A DNA stretch of 64,000 bases from Thomasclavelia cocleata (GCF_900102365.1 NZ_FOIN01000001.1:40064-104063); one strand, 5' to 3'. Shown: positions 36,683 to 45,964, counted from the first letter of the stretch. Notes: generated by a model from the sequence alone, not told the origin. Numbers and translations are program-made.

Positions 36683-37735
36683 TTAAGTCACCGTAATATC
36701 ATCAATATTTTTAATAATAATTTGTTTTTTACCGTTAGTATCAGGGATTGTCTTAATGTCAATACCTTCAACATAATCTTCTAAATCTAATTCAACTATA
36801 CGATCATCGTTTAATTTTAATTTACAACGTGACATTTTATCTAATGATTTAATATTACAAATAACATCGCCATCTAAAATGCCCATATCAGTTAGTAGTA
36901 ATTCTGCTTCATTGTTCGCTTCATAATCATTATTAAACAAGCTTGATGTGGCTTTATAAATATTTAAAATACCATCATCCATTGTTAGTTCTAAAATTGT
37001 TTTATGTAGAGCTGCCAAAATATCTTCATCAACGACTCCATAATCTCTATTAATTTTTTTAACAACTGAAATTAATATTTTTAGTTTTTGTTTATCTGTT
37101 AGTTTTGGTTCTCCTTTAATATATTGTTCATTTAGATAATATCCAGGCTTGCCATCTATTTTAAATTTCTTTTCAATAATTGAAAGCTTATCTTCTTCAA
37201 TGTTAATGATAACAGCTTCATCTACTTGTCCACCTTTTGTAGGAACAACTTGTCTGGTTACAATCTTGTATATATCATCTTCAACAATACATACTGGTTG
37301 TGTTTTATAGTTAAGTTTCAATATTAATAAATGTTTAATACCATTGATATTACATTGAGCAAACATCAAATCAAAATTTGGCATTTCTTCAATTTGTTTA
37401 CATAAATAAAACCAGTCATTTGCAATCCTTTGTGATTCTTGAATGAATGCCAGATCACTTTCTGACATTACTTTAGCTGAATTTAGTAAATGATGTTCTT
37501 CGCTTATTATAATTTCTTTTATTTGATCACTATCTAAGCATTTGCTAACTTTTGTGTCATAATAATCTGTATTATTTTGAGACAAATCGATTAAACCCTT
37601 AGAATAATTTGTTTGACCTTCCTCCATATTTAAGTTATGGATTGTTATTTTTTCAATAATTACAGTTCTATTCAATATTTTTATTTTCTCCATTTCTTCT
37701 TTGTTTTTAAATACAATATCCACTTCAAATGCCAT
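36683..37735 (-). CDS. Hypothetical phage protein
   Basis: 350 residues from ATG 37735 (GGGAT upstream; overlaps the preceding stop region closely). Acidic, beta-rich N- and C-terminal parts with a helical middle (DKQKLKILISVVKKINRDYG). No motif recognised. Single copy between the Tad2-like gene and small genes. Confidence 0.6.
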   Translation of the reverse strand: MAFEVDIVFKNKEEMEKIKILNRTVIIEKITIHNLNMEEGQTNYSKGLIDLSQNNTDYYDTKVSKCLDSDQIKEIIISEEHHLLNSAKVMSESDLAFIQESQRIANDWFYLCKQIEEMPNFDLMFAQCNINGIKHLLILKLNYKTQPVCIVEDDIYKIVTRQVVPTKGGQVDEAVIINIEEDKLSIIEKKFKIDGKPGYYLNEQYIKGEPKLTDKQKLKILISVVKKINRDYGVVDEDILAALHKTILELTMDDGILNIYKATSSLFNNDYEANNEAELLLTDMGILDGDVICNIKSLDKMSRCKLKLNDDRIVELDLEDYVEGIDIKTIPDTNGKKQIIIKNIDDITVT

Positions 37736-37739
37736 ATTG

Positions 37740-38231
37740 TTATCCCAAATCAATCCCTTCAATTTCAGCACGAGTCTTTAGAATTCGTAAATAACTATCC
37801 ATGCAATATCTTTGATCTTCTAACATAGAAATCGGACAAGTTGGAGTAAATTCTAAAACTTCCGCCTCATGCTTTGTTAACATAATATCTAACTCATCTA
37901 GTCTTTGTTTAAGTTGTTGATATTCAACTTTAAATCTTTCTTTATAGGATTTTTCTGTTATTATTTTGTTGTCAGATCCTGTCACTGCTTGTTTTATAGC
38001 CTCCATAATAGCTTTGTCAACAGCGTAAAAGTCTTGAACCACTTCAAATTTATCACTTGCAATATTATCTAAAGTAAATTCTTTGTTATTAGTATTAAAT
38101 AAATCAAAGGTTTCGCTAGTACGAGAGTGGATCATAACCGTACCATTATCCCAACACCAATAACCTTGCCAATGTGGAAGTTTTACTTTCTTCCCTTGTT
38201 TCATTAACTTTAATGCTTCATCAAATTTCAT
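37740..38231 (-). CDS. Tad2-like (DUF2829) putative anti-Thoeris protein fused to a crAss001_48-type domain
   Basis: 163 residues. Residues 1-68 (FDEALKLMKQGKKVKLPHWQ, GTVMIHSRTSETFDL, FTLDNIASDKFEVV) follow the DUF2829/Tad2 pattern; Tad2 proteins bind and sequester the gcADPR signal of Thoeris defence. Residues ~95-163 (YKERFKVEYQQLKQRLDELD; FTPTCPISMLEDQ; YLRILKTRAEIEGI) match a small phage domain annotated as crAss001_48-related. Ligand binding is inferred from family only. ACGGAG precedes the ATG. Confidence 0.65.
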   Translation of the reverse strand: MKFDEALKLMKQGKKVKLPHWQGYWCWDNGTVMIHSRTSETFDLFNTNNKEFTLDNIASDKFEVVQDFYAVDKAIMEAIKQAVTGSDNKIITEKSYKERFKVEYQQLKQRLDELDIMLTKHEAEVLEFTPTCPISMLEDQRYCMDSYLRILKTRAEIEGIDLG

Positions 38232-38272
38232 TTTTCTATTTCTCCGTTTTTAAATTATTTTTATCTACAATC

Positions 38273-38800
38273 TCATTCATGTAATACAATCTCTCTCTTC
38301 TTTAAAGACTCTTGTACCGATATTACACGTTGCTTAATTGAACCTCGCCACTTTAGATTTAAATCACGCTGCTCTAATATGAATCTTCCATCGACTAAAA
38401 CATCTATCATCTTAAGTGTTGCAAATGTTATATCATTCAAATATTCATTTTTGCACTCAGTTTTTTCCAATAGTTCTTCCCAAGTATATCCAGACCAAAT
38501 CCAAATTGTTTTGTCAGGAAAATCTCTTTTAAAAAGGGTTACAAGTGTATAAACATCATCAATATTTTTAGCGTCAAATGGTTCTCCGCCAAGAATAGAT
38601 ATTCCAGCGATATGCCCATTCATAGAGTCATAGATTTCTTTATATACTTCATCACCACAAGGAGTTCCATAATCATAATCCCATAACTTTTGATTAAAAC
38701 ACCCCTTACAATGATGGGAGCACCCAGAGAAGAAAATAGATGTTCTAATTCCTTCGCCATTAGCTATATCAAAGTTTTTTATTTTTGCTATGTTTGACAT
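38273..38800 (-). CDS. nrdG: Anaerobic ribonucleoside-triphosphate reductase activating protein
   Basis: 175-residue radical-SAM activase that installs the glycyl radical on NrdD. The [4Fe-4S] motif CSHHCKGC lies in SIFFSGCSHHCKGCFNQKLW, with ISILGGEPFDAKN and the C-terminal KWRGSIKQRVI. Its ATG abuts the nrdD stop codon, so the pair is coupled. Confidence 0.94.
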   Translation of the reverse strand: MSNIAKIKNFDIANGEGIRTSIFFSGCSHHCKGCFNQKLWDYDYGTPCGDEVYKEIYDSMNGHIAGISILGGEPFDAKNIDDVYTLVTLFKRDFPDKTIWIWSGYTWEELLEKTECKNEYLNDITFATLKMIDVLVDGRFILEQRDLNLKWRGSIKQRVISVQESLKKREIVLHE

Positions 38801-39762
38801 TACTCTGCTCCCAAGTGATATACCCTATCATGTATATCTTGCGCTCTGCCATCATTAAAGGGGTTAGTTGAAATATAACCACAAATTCTTAAAGCAATAT
38901 TCATTTTATTAAAATTATCATTGCCACATTGAGGACAATGGAATCTTAAGTCATCACCCATAGAGATATCTGTGCAGCCACATTCATGACAATATGAAGT
39001 AGTTGTGTTAATCTCAGCATACATATTTGTATTATAGATATGTTTAATGACTTCTAATAGCGCCTCAATATTCTTAGTCATATTTGGAGTTTCAATGTAA
39101 GATATTGCACCTCCTAAACTTAACTTTTGGAATTCACTTTCCAAACTTAATTTGGAAAAGGCATCAATTTGTTGAGATGGAGTAATGTGATAAGAATTAG
39201 TAATATAATCTTTATCAGTTATTCCTTCGACCAGTCCGAATCGTTCTCTAAGACATTTTGCAAATTTATATGTAGTAGATTCGATTGGACTGCCATAAAT
39301 ACTGAATCCAATATTTGTCTCCTTTTTCCATTTACTGCAAGCATCGTTTAATTTTTTTAATATATTTTCTCCAAATATACGTCCTTTTTCTTTGGTGTGT
39401 GATTCGCCTGTCATATATTTAACACACTCATAAAGACCAGCATATCCTAACGAAATTGAGGAATAGTCATTGAATAATAATTTATTAATTATTTCGCCTT
39501 TATTTAATCTCGCATATGCGCCATGTTGCCATAAAATTGGAGCTACATCGGATTTAGTACCTTTCAACGAATTATGTCTAACCATTAATGCTTTAAAGCA
39601 TAAATCTAATCTTTCATTAAATATTTGCCAAAATTTATCAAAATTTTTATTGCTTGACAATGCTATATCAGGTAATGATAAAGTTACAACACCTTGATTG
39701 AAACGTCCATAAAATTTTGGCTCATTGTTTTTATCATAATATGGTTGTAGAAACGATCTACA
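38800..39762 (-). CDS. nrdD: Anaerobic ribonucleotide reductase NrdD, 3' exon
   Basis: 320 residues beginning CRSFLQPYYD...GRFNQGVVTLSLPDIALSS, the continuation of the NrdD active-site region. It carries the zinc site CHECGC...CPQCGN and the glycyl-radical motif RICGYIS near the C-terminus. Alone it would lack the first 400 residues; it is joined to the 5' exon by removal of the intron at 39763-40056. An ATG formed by the intron's last bases would give a spurious separate start (MIFSKVM...). Confidence 0.92.
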   Translation of the reverse strand, partial: CRSFLQPYYDKNNEPKFYGRFNQGVVTLSLPDIALSSNKNFDKFWQIFNERLDLCFKALMVRHNSLKGTKSDVAPILWQHGAYARLNKGEIINKLLFNDYSSISLGYAGLYECVKYMTGESHTKEKGRIFGENILKKLNDACSKWKKETNIGFSIYGSPIESTTYKFAKCLRERFGLVEGITDKDYITNSYHITPSQQIDAFSKLSLESEFQKLSLGGAISYIETPNMTKNIEALLEVIKHIYNTNMYAEINTTTSYCHECGCTDISMGDDLRFHCPQCGNDNFNKMNIALRICGYISTNPFNDGRAQDIHDRVYHLGAE

Positions 39763-40056
39763 CATTACTTTGCTGAATATCACTATTCAAACTGACTAGA
39801 TGTTCTCTCCGAGTCCGTTAGTCTCATCGTCGAGCCGACCGCTTGGAGTTGGTGCTTATCTCCAACCCTACATGGTTACACTCATCACCATTAGTCGATA
39901 CACATTTACAACTGCAAAATAGCAATTGATTTAGCACGGTACTCATCTTAGATCATAATCGTTAGACTCCCTAAGACCTATCCGTTAGCAGTATTTGATA
40001 CTACACCCATTAAGCAAATGGTTCGATCGGTTTATCCTGGGCTATAGTTTACGCTT
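39763..40056 (-). ncRNA. Group I intron in nrdD (no internal ORF)
   Basis: 294 nt between exons ending ATGGGT and beginning TGTAGATCG. It follows group I rules: 5' exon ends in T (U-G pair at the splice site), intron ends in G. On the minus strand the R-like element GAGACTAACGG (GACTA at 39819-39823) pairs with TAGTC in the S-like element ACATCTAGTC (39794-39798) to make P7. A TTGGAG/CTCCAA hairpin (39843-39865) is nearby. Joining restores Gly-Cys-Arg-Ser-Phe in frame. No group II GUGYG start. It encodes no endonuclease. Confidence 0.85.
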
Positions 40057-41256
40057 ACCCATACACGGAAAACAGTTGTTTTGTTTTAATTCTCTCATTT
40101 TCTTTTCAGAAATATAATCTGGCACAAGTCTTTTAGAGCTACACTCAGCAGCTAGTTTAGTCAAATACCAATATTTGCTATTTTCATGAACATTGTCTTC
40201 TTCCAAAACATAAAGTAACTTCGGAAATGCTATTGTAATAGGTGCTCCTTTTTCATTTTTAACCCCTTTAATTCTTTGACGTAGTACCTCTTCAATAATC
40301 ATCGCTAAATCATTTTTGGTTTGTTTATCGCTAACTTCACCCAAATACATGAATATACTTGTAAACGGACTCTGCCCATTAGTACTCGAAATTGTAATTA
40401 ATTGATATTGAATAGTTTGAACGCCATCCGCAATTTCTTCCTTTAGTCTTTTTTCGGTTAATTCATCAATCAATTCTGGATTGCCACTTGCTATACCAAT
40501 TTCGTATTTAACTTTTTTCTTGATTTTTTTCCTACTAATATCAACAAAGGGTGCCAAATGTGATAGTGAAATTGTATTACCACCATATTGCGAGCTAGCA
40601 ACTTGTGCGATAATTTGAGTAGCTATAGTACAAGCGGTTCTGAATGAATGTGGTTTTTCAATCATAGTTCCACTAATAACTGTGCCATTTTGCAACATAT
40701 CTTCAAGATTAATTAAACTACAATTCGTCATTGGCATTCCTGGACTATAGTCCATATCATGGAAATGAATAATCCCTTTATTATGAGCATCAATTATTTC
40801 TTTAGGTACTAATAATTTTTCTGCCATCTCTTTACATGTAAATCCAGCTAAATAATCTCTCATTGTTGGTATAATACGAGTATCTTTGTTACTGTTTTCT
40901 TTTATAACTTCTTCATTATTACCTTTTACTAAGCTTATATAGTTATCGTACCTCTTACTTAAATCTTTTGATATTTCTCTATTAACATTTCTTTTACATC
41001 TATATCTAATATAAGCTTTGGCAACATCTCTTCTATCTGTATCTAACAATTTATCTTCTACCATATCCTGAATAGCCTCTACTGACAGATATTCAGTGTA
41101 GGTGTTAGATATTTCCTTTGCAATTAATCCAGCTTTTAATTTTGCTGATTCTGTGATTTTTTTATCTACTTCTTTAAATGCTTTGATTATAGCATTTTTA
41201 ATTTTGCTTGAATCAAAATCAACCTTATTCCCATTTCTTTTAATAACTTTTAACAC
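40057..41256 (-). CDS. nrdD: Anaerobic ribonucleotide reductase NrdD, 5' exon
   Basis: 400 residues: N-terminal ATP-cone (VIKRNGNKVDFDSSKIKNAI...YRCKRNVNR), FHDMDYSPGMPMTNCSLINL with a conserved cysteine, and a 3' end NCFPCMG directly before the active-site Cys encoded by the next exon. Together the exons give about 720 residues, usual for class III RNR. GTG at 41256 is the start because GAGGAG lies 6 bases upstream. Unspliced reading stops at TAG (40042-40044) inside the intron. Confidence 0.92.
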
Positions 41257-41266
41257 TAAATTCTCC

Positions 41267-41602
41267 TCATCTTGCAAGTTTTATTTTCTCTAACTCCATT
41301 TTGGCACCAATAAATCTTTCTTGTAATATTCTTGATAAAATATCAAATGGTACAGTATAACAATAAACATTGTTTAAATTATATATTTCAATATGGACTA
41401 TCACATTATTCTTCTTGTTGACAAATATTTGACCTCTAGTTGCGCCGAATCGTCTAATAACGTAAATAGAAATATTGTTATTATCAGTTGCATTTCCATA
41501 AAATAAAATGTGATTTTTTAAAATGTAATATTCGTCCTCACAACTGTCATTAAGATAATTGTCTAAAAATTTTGTGATATTATTTTTATATACTTTGTTC
41601 AT
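41267..41602 (-). CDS. Hypothetical phage protein
   Basis: 111 residues, mixed alpha/beta, no motif recognised. Its end overlaps the nrdD leader closely and it begins with ATG 41602. Confidence 0.6.
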   Translation of the reverse strand: MNKVYKNNITKFLDNYLNDSCEDEYYILKNHILFYGNATDNNNISIYVIRRFGATRGQIFVNKKNNVIVHIEIYNLNNVYCYTVPFDILSRILQERFIGAKMELEKIKLAR

Positions 41603-41616
41603 TTTATTACCAAACG

Positions 41617-42123
41617 TTATCCGCCTACTGCTCCCTTCCTATAAAATTTTTTAAATCTAATTAATTCTTCTTCATTTAAATAAATATCAACTCTATGTCC
41701 ACATCCATCATATCCAGTTACTTTGACTTCGGTAATATCTAGATTGTTTATACAACAAAACTGTTCTTCTGTTTCTTCAATTTGCTTGCGCATCCAACTT
41801 GAGTTTAGATCTTTAAGTTTATCAACTGGCAGTTTGTCTGTGTTACATTCAAAGCTATCTTTAGAGTCTAATAAATCCAATTTATTAATTGTCACATAGT
41901 AAGAATTTGTACAGCTGCCATAACCAATTCTAATATAATTATTTGCATAGCATATATCTAAATAGGGAACAGGAGCGCCACGAAGCTCCCAAAAATCTTT
42001 GATAAACGAGCAAATTTCCTTCTCCGATTTGAATTCGCCAATATATTTCAATTTACCGACATCAAGTTTGTTTTTAATAATATAGTTTTGAGCATACTCG
42101 TCCTTGTAATATAGTTTTAACAT
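41617..42123 (-). CDS. Hypothetical phage protein
   Basis: 168 residues from ATG 42123 with CGGAGAT 7 bases upstream. Contains FIKDFWELRGAPVPYLDICY and several cysteines. Unrecognised. Confidence 0.6.
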   Translation of the reverse strand: MLKLYYKDEYAQNYIIKNKLDVGKLKYIGEFKSEKEICSFIKDFWELRGAPVPYLDICYANNYIRIGYGSCTNSYYVTINKLDLLDSKDSFECNTDKLPVDKLKDLNSSWMRKQIEETEEQFCCINNLDITEVKVTGYDGCGHRVDIYLNEEELIRFKKFYRKGAVGG

Positions 42124-42377
42124 CGTTTTATCTCCGTACAATATTTTAATATACTTATTGTTGAGTCAGATATTTCGTTAAGAGCTAATTGAACATTGTT
42201 TTTATTACAAATAAAATATTTTAACTCTTGGTTAAACATGCTTCTAAAAATTAAAAACCTAAAGTCTTTGCTTAAATCTTTATACGTTCCTTCCTTACAT
42301 TTATATGATGTAATCGTGTCATCAAATTTATTCACTTCACGACAAATAATTACACAATCGTTTTCTAGTTCATTCAT
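42117..42377 (-). CDS. Hypothetical small phage protein
   Basis: 86 residues from ATG 42377 (AAGGAGAAG upstream); the frame continues open before it without a site. Overlaps the next gene by 7 bp. Unrecognised. Confidence 0.6.
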   Translation of the reverse strand: MNELENDCVIICREVNKFDDTITSYKCKEGTYKDLSKDFRFLIFRSMFNQELKYFICNKNNVQLALNEISDSTISILKYCTEIKRC

Positions 42378-42387
42378 TATCTTCTCC

Positions 42388-42831
42388 TTAATTGTATTTA
42401 TTTCTCGTTGTTTCAACCCAAACCACAATTTTATAAACAGCCCATTGTGGGATATCTTTGTTTATTTTATCTTTATCTGGGTTGACATTTTTTACTTCCC
42501 AACAACCAAAATCACTCTTAGATGGATTTAGTGACAGACTTGCTTCATACTTTCTTATGAATTCATCATTAATATATAAATCGAATGAGATGTCGAACCA
42601 TTGTCTATAGTCACTTCCTAAACCCGCTAAAGTTTTGGCATGTATGTTACACAATTTAATGTTATTATTTATTTTAATACAATCATTCCAATGCCATGAA
42701 CAATCATAATAGAAGTCATAATATCCATTATATCGTTGCCATAAATATATGTGATAATCTCTTTTATGTAACAAATAAATTGTTACTGCACTAGCCAATC
42801 TTTTTCTATTTAACCACATTTTCATATTCAT
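42388..42831 (-). CDS. Hypothetical phage protein, Trp-rich
   Basis: 147 residues with many Trp and Tyr (DYHIYLWQRYNGYYDFYYDC; WHWNDCIK). ATG 42831 or the second ATG (42825) may be the start. Unrecognised. Confidence 0.55.
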   Translation of the reverse strand: MNMKMWLNRKRLASAVTIYLLHKRDYHIYLWQRYNGYYDFYYDCSWHWNDCIKINNNIKLCNIHAKTLAGLGSDYRQWFDISFDLYINDEFIRKYEASLSLNPSKSDFGCWEVKNVNPDKDKINKDIPQWAVYKIVVWVETTRNKYN

Positions 42832-42837
42832 ACTTCT

Positions 42838-43353
42838 TTATTTGTATTGGTATCTTCTATAACGTTTCCAAGAACGCTGCATTTTAGTTTGGTATTCCAT
42901 CGCCAAACCATCTAATTTTCTTTTAACTTTAATCTGCTTTAAATGGATACCATATTCATCACTAATTTCTTTTATTTCTTGAGGAGTAATAGAGTGTATC
43001 TGTTCGCTATGATTATTTGGATACCGCCATCTGTGCCCAGAGTGTTTGCGATTTTGTCTGCACCCGAATTTCCTTTTAACATTTTTATATAATTCATCCT
43101 TGGTGCGAATCCGACCTTTTTTATCAGTTACAATGTATCTGCAAGAAACTAAAAACCGCCATGTTCGAATTTTTGTATTTACTCGCTCATAATCAAAGCA
43201 TTTTGCTAATTTTATTTCACCAAGATAATCATACACACCTTGAGCGCCTTCAACATATCCAAGATACGTCCAACCACTTAAGTGATACACACTTCCATCT
43301 TTATTGCTGTCCACCCATTTAATTTCTTGTTTGTAAACATAGTATCTTTGCAT
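42838..43353 (-). CDS. Hypothetical basic phage protein
   Basis: 171 residues, strongly basic, with a C-terminal Arg/Lys-rich tail (MQRSWKRYRRYQYK). A helix-turn-helix-like SITPQEIKEISDEYGIHLKQ is only suggestive. ATG 43353 follows GGAGGG by 4 bases. Confidence 0.58.
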   Translation of the reverse strand: MQRYYVYKQEIKWVDSNKDGSVYHLSGWTYLGYVEGAQGVYDYLGEIKLAKCFDYERVNTKIRTWRFLVSCRYIVTDKKGRIRTKDELYKNVKRKFGCRQNRKHSGHRWRYPNNHSEQIHSITPQEIKEISDEYGIHLKQIKVKRKLDGLAMEYQTKMQRSWKRYRRYQYK

Positions 43354-43389
43354 CCAACCCTCCACTTGAATAAAATCTACATTTTATCC

Positions 43390-43444
43390 AAAAATCCCCC
43401 TTTGGAAAACACGTGATTTTACGATGTTTTCTAAGGATATTTTT
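43390..43444 (-). terminator. Bulged long hairpin between phage genes
   Basis: On the minus strand AAAAAT-TCCTT-GAAAACA pairs, with small bulges, to TGTTTTC-AAGGG-ATTTTT around a 13-base loop. It lies just after the gene ending at 43465 and before the gene starting at 43353, so it may terminate or attenuate transcription. Confidence 0.45.
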
Positions 43445-43464
43445 GAGCAATTATGTAAAAATAT

Positions 43465-44700
43465 CTAGGTATTGTTATCTTTTTCTATTTCTACAACTTT
43501 CAAAGTATCAGAAATATTATCAACAGAGATTTCATCATTCAAATTAAACTCACTATATTTTGTATTTAAAACAAACCATCTTCCATCACTGTTCGTTCCA
43601 TTTGCACTAAACAAAATACTATTATTAATATTGTTTCCAAATCCAGAATAAGCTGAACAAGTTACTATTGCATATTGTTTAAAATTATTATACTTATCAA
43701 ATACCTTGACTATATCACCTATATGCAATCTACTGCCTTTAACATCTTTCGATAGTACTGGTGTTCCCAATATGTTTTTCTGAGGATATATTTTATCCAA
43801 AATACCTTTTAAAGCTAATACTTTTGCTTTAGCAGATTCATAACCTTCTAAAACAATATAGTTGTTTTTATTGAGAGAGAGTAATTTATTATCAACTAAT
43901 ATATTACAAAGTTCGTTTTGAATCTTTTTAATACTTCCAATTTTAAGAGATGGGCAAAAACGATTATTTGTAATCATTACATATTCTCCCATTTTTGCAG
44001 GGCGTTTATTTTTTTTTTTGACCTGCTTAACTTTAATAGTTTTTTCTTTGTGACAAGCAATGCTATATCGCCTCAAATAATTTTCTAAATCTTCAAAAAA
44101 TTTAAGTGGTGCTATATATTTTGGATACTTTGCGTTATTATCAGCAGTAAAATATCCATCTACTACATCATAAATTTTTCCTTTAGTAAGAATGGAACTG
44201 TCGGTTAATACCTCAAAACTACAATTAAGAAAATTTGCATCTTTGGTTTCACTTACATCTATTTTTTCATCTTTGTCAAATAGTCTGTTGAAAGTCATAG
44301 TAGCTCCAATAGTAAAATCAAACTTGTCATCATGATGACATTTACTTACCTCACGTTTTACAACTTTCCCATTTTCTTTTAATATTGCATGAGTTTCATT
44401 ATTTTTAACTGTTATATGAATTTCGCAACTACTTTTTTTAAATGTAATGTTTTTGAAAGCAACTTTTTCAAATAAGAGGTTTTCTAATCTAGCTGCTTTT
44501 AACTTATGTGATTTTTTGTCAACAAATAATCCAAGTTTAAAATTTGAATTTTTTATCCATTCCAGACATGCACTTTTAAACTTAGAGTTTAGTAAATTAT
44601 TTTTAATACATTTGTCTAAAAATGTTTTAACTTCTTCAATATTTTCAAATGTTACTGCTATATTTCCCTTAACAAAATCTTCAAATGTATATTTTTTCAA
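43465..44700 (-). CDS. Hypothetical phage protein
   Basis: 411 residues, TTG start with GGAGGACG 6 bases upstream. N-terminal helices, then beta-rich segments with SH3-like patterns (KMGEYVMITNNRFCPSLKIG; RLHIGDIVKVFDKYNNFKQY), suggesting two small barrels. Function unknown. Confidence 0.6.
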   Translation of the reverse strand: MKKYTFEDFVKGNIAVTFENIEEVKTFLDKCIKNNLLNSKFKSACLEWIKNSNFKLGLFVDKKSHKLKAARLENLLFEKVAFKNITFKKSSCEIHITVKNNETHAILKENGKVVKREVSKCHHDDKFDFTIGATMTFNRLFDKDEKIDVSETKDANFLNCSFEVLTDSSILTKGKIYDVVDGYFTADNNAKYPKYIAPLKFFEDLENYLRRYSIACHKEKTIKVKQVKKKNKRPAKMGEYVMITNNRFCPSLKIGSIKKIQNELCNILVDNKLLSLNKNNYIVLEGYESAKAKVLALKGILDKIYPQKNILGTPVLSKDVKGSRLHIGDIVKVFDKYNNFKQYAIVTCSAYSGFGNNINNSILFSANGTNSDGRWFVLNTKYSEFNLNDEISVDNISDTLKVVEIEKDNNT

Positions 44701-44781
44701 AATCGTCCTCCTTTGTTTTTTTTATATTTATCCTAAAAATATTTTTCAAAAAATTATAATAACTATACAGTTTTAAGGTAT

Positions 44782-44868
44782 TTAAGAAAATATATTTCCT
44801 ATTAAATAACATATAGCTGTAGTTATCATAAACAACCAGAACCATTTGTCATCGTTACTGTTTTTCAA
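44782..44868 (-). CDS. 28-residue membrane microprotein
   Basis: TTG start (44868) with GGAGGTG 7 bases upstream. Sequence: a polar NSNDDK head then WFWLFMITTAICYLIGNIF, a single membrane helix. Too short for family calls; the strong ribosome site is the main evidence. Confidence 0.5.
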   Translation of the reverse strand: MKNSNDDKWFWLFMITTAICYLIGNIFS

Positions 44869-44932
44869 TATATTTCACCTCCATTATTTATTTTTTTTAA
44901 AGAATATTTGTTATTGAGATATGCAAATGTTT

Positions 44933-45034
44933 TTAATTATGATTGTTTTTATTAGACATTTGAACTGGATATAATTTTTTGTTGTCACAAGCCTTTTTTG
45001 TATCATCTTTAAACATTGTCAATTTGTCAGTCAT
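44933..45034 (-). CDS. 33-residue microprotein
   Basis: ATG 45034 with AAGGTAG upstream; reads MTDKLTMFKDDTKKACDNKK then LYPVQMSNKNNHN. Hydrophilic, no family. Lies in the 44869-45065 gap that otherwise shows nothing. Confidence 0.5.
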   Translation of the reverse strand: MTDKLTMFKDDTKKACDNKKLYPVQMSNKNNHN

Positions 45035-45065
45035 ATTTTACTACCTTCTTATAAACTAATATATT

Positions 45066-45689
45066 TTAATCAAGCCCATCATATAAAGATTTCGACAAAT
45101 CGTCATTACTAAATTTGTTGGAATTTCTTATTGCATTAATTAGATTAATTTTACTATCTCTGCACAGTGAGTAACCATATTTACAATATCTATAACTGCG
45201 TTCTAATGTATTAAATGGGTAAAGCAGTTTGTCGTTTTGTAAAACAAGTTTTCTTTCATGTAGGTGCTCAAAAAATTTTGGATGATGTAATATACAATAA
45301 TTAAACATACACAAATCTTCATCATCATAATCAACTTCGTAATAATAACAAAATTTAGTAATTGTAAAATCAAAATGATCTAATATAGCTTCAGGTTCAC
45401 CAAATGTTTTTTTTATCAGTTCAACAACTATCCCTGTTTTTACTTCCTCATACGCCACAGCGTTTTTATTTTCATAATAAAATTTAAATTCTTTATTTTT
45501 TCCATATTTGTTATTTGCTTCATTAAAATCATTTTTATTTCTAAAAAACATATCTATATCTTTTATATGTTCGCCATTAAAGATATTTTTAAAACAACCA
45601 CCTGCTATAATCCCACTTGTTCCAATTAAATATTTTTTTAAAAACAATAGTTTGAAAAACTCTTCTTCTTCTCTCTCAATATACTCCAT
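45066..45689 (-). CDS. Nucleotidyltransferase-like phage protein
   Basis: 207 residues from ATG 45689 (AAGGAGGAG upstream). GGCFKNIFNGEHIKDIDMFF fits the GG-x-x-x...DxD core of DNA polymerase beta-like nucleotidyltransferases. The later part is unrecognised. Substrate unknown. Confidence 0.6.
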   Translation of the reverse strand: MEYIEREEEEFFKLLFLKKYLIGTSGIIAGGCFKNIFNGEHIKDIDMFFRNKNDFNEANNKYGKNKEFKFYYENKNAVAYEEVKTGIVVELIKKTFGEPEAILDHFDFTITKFCYYYEVDYDDEDLCMFNYCILHHPKFFEHLHERKLVLQNDKLLYPFNTLERSYRYCKYGYSLCRDSKINLINAIRNSNKFSNDDLSKSLYDGLD

Positions 45690-45702
45690 TATATCTCCTC
45701 CT

Positions 45703-45960
45703 TTATTTTCCATCGCAACCATCCAAATCTATTGCTTGACCGCATTTAGGACAATATTCAAATTCAGCATATACTATTTCATACCATAGCACTTTTCCAT
45801 TAGGACAGATGATTTCTATATCAGGTTCTCCTTCTGTCCCAATGTGAATGGGTATCATGTTTTGAGTATAAAACAATCCAACATTTCTACGCATTGGTAT
45901 GCATCCTAACTCACTCATTTTAACCATGATTTCATTTTGTAGTTTTGTTTCAGGATTCAT
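45703..45960 (-). CDS. VRR-NUC-like fragment with C-terminal zinc knuckle
   Basis: 85 residues. The N-terminal half resembles VRR-NUC nucleases (ETKLQNEIMVKMSELGCIPM, GTEGEPDIEIICPNGKVLWY) with the Pro-Asp, but the following ExK is not intact (YEIVYAEF). The end CPKCGQAIDLDGC looks like half a zinc ribbon. Probably shortened or remodelled. Confidence 0.5.
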   Translation of the reverse strand: MNPETKLQNEIMVKMSELGCIPMRRNVGLFYTQNMIPIHIGTEGEPDIEIICPNGKVLWYEIVYAEFEYCPKCGQAIDLDGCDGK

Positions 45961-45964
45961 GGGT

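Noticed and set aside
39763-40056. Group II intron
   Set aside because: The insert starts AAGCG, not GUGYG, and has no domain V-like hairpin near its 3' end.
38800-41277. nrdD split by simple frameshift or two separate genes
   Set aside because: The 294-nt insert has group I boundaries and P7-like pairing, and its removal restores the conserved Gly-Cys-Arg junction exactly.
41079-41293. Plus-strand frames opposite nrdD and other long genes
   Set aside because: Shadow frames without ribosome sites or recognisable domains.
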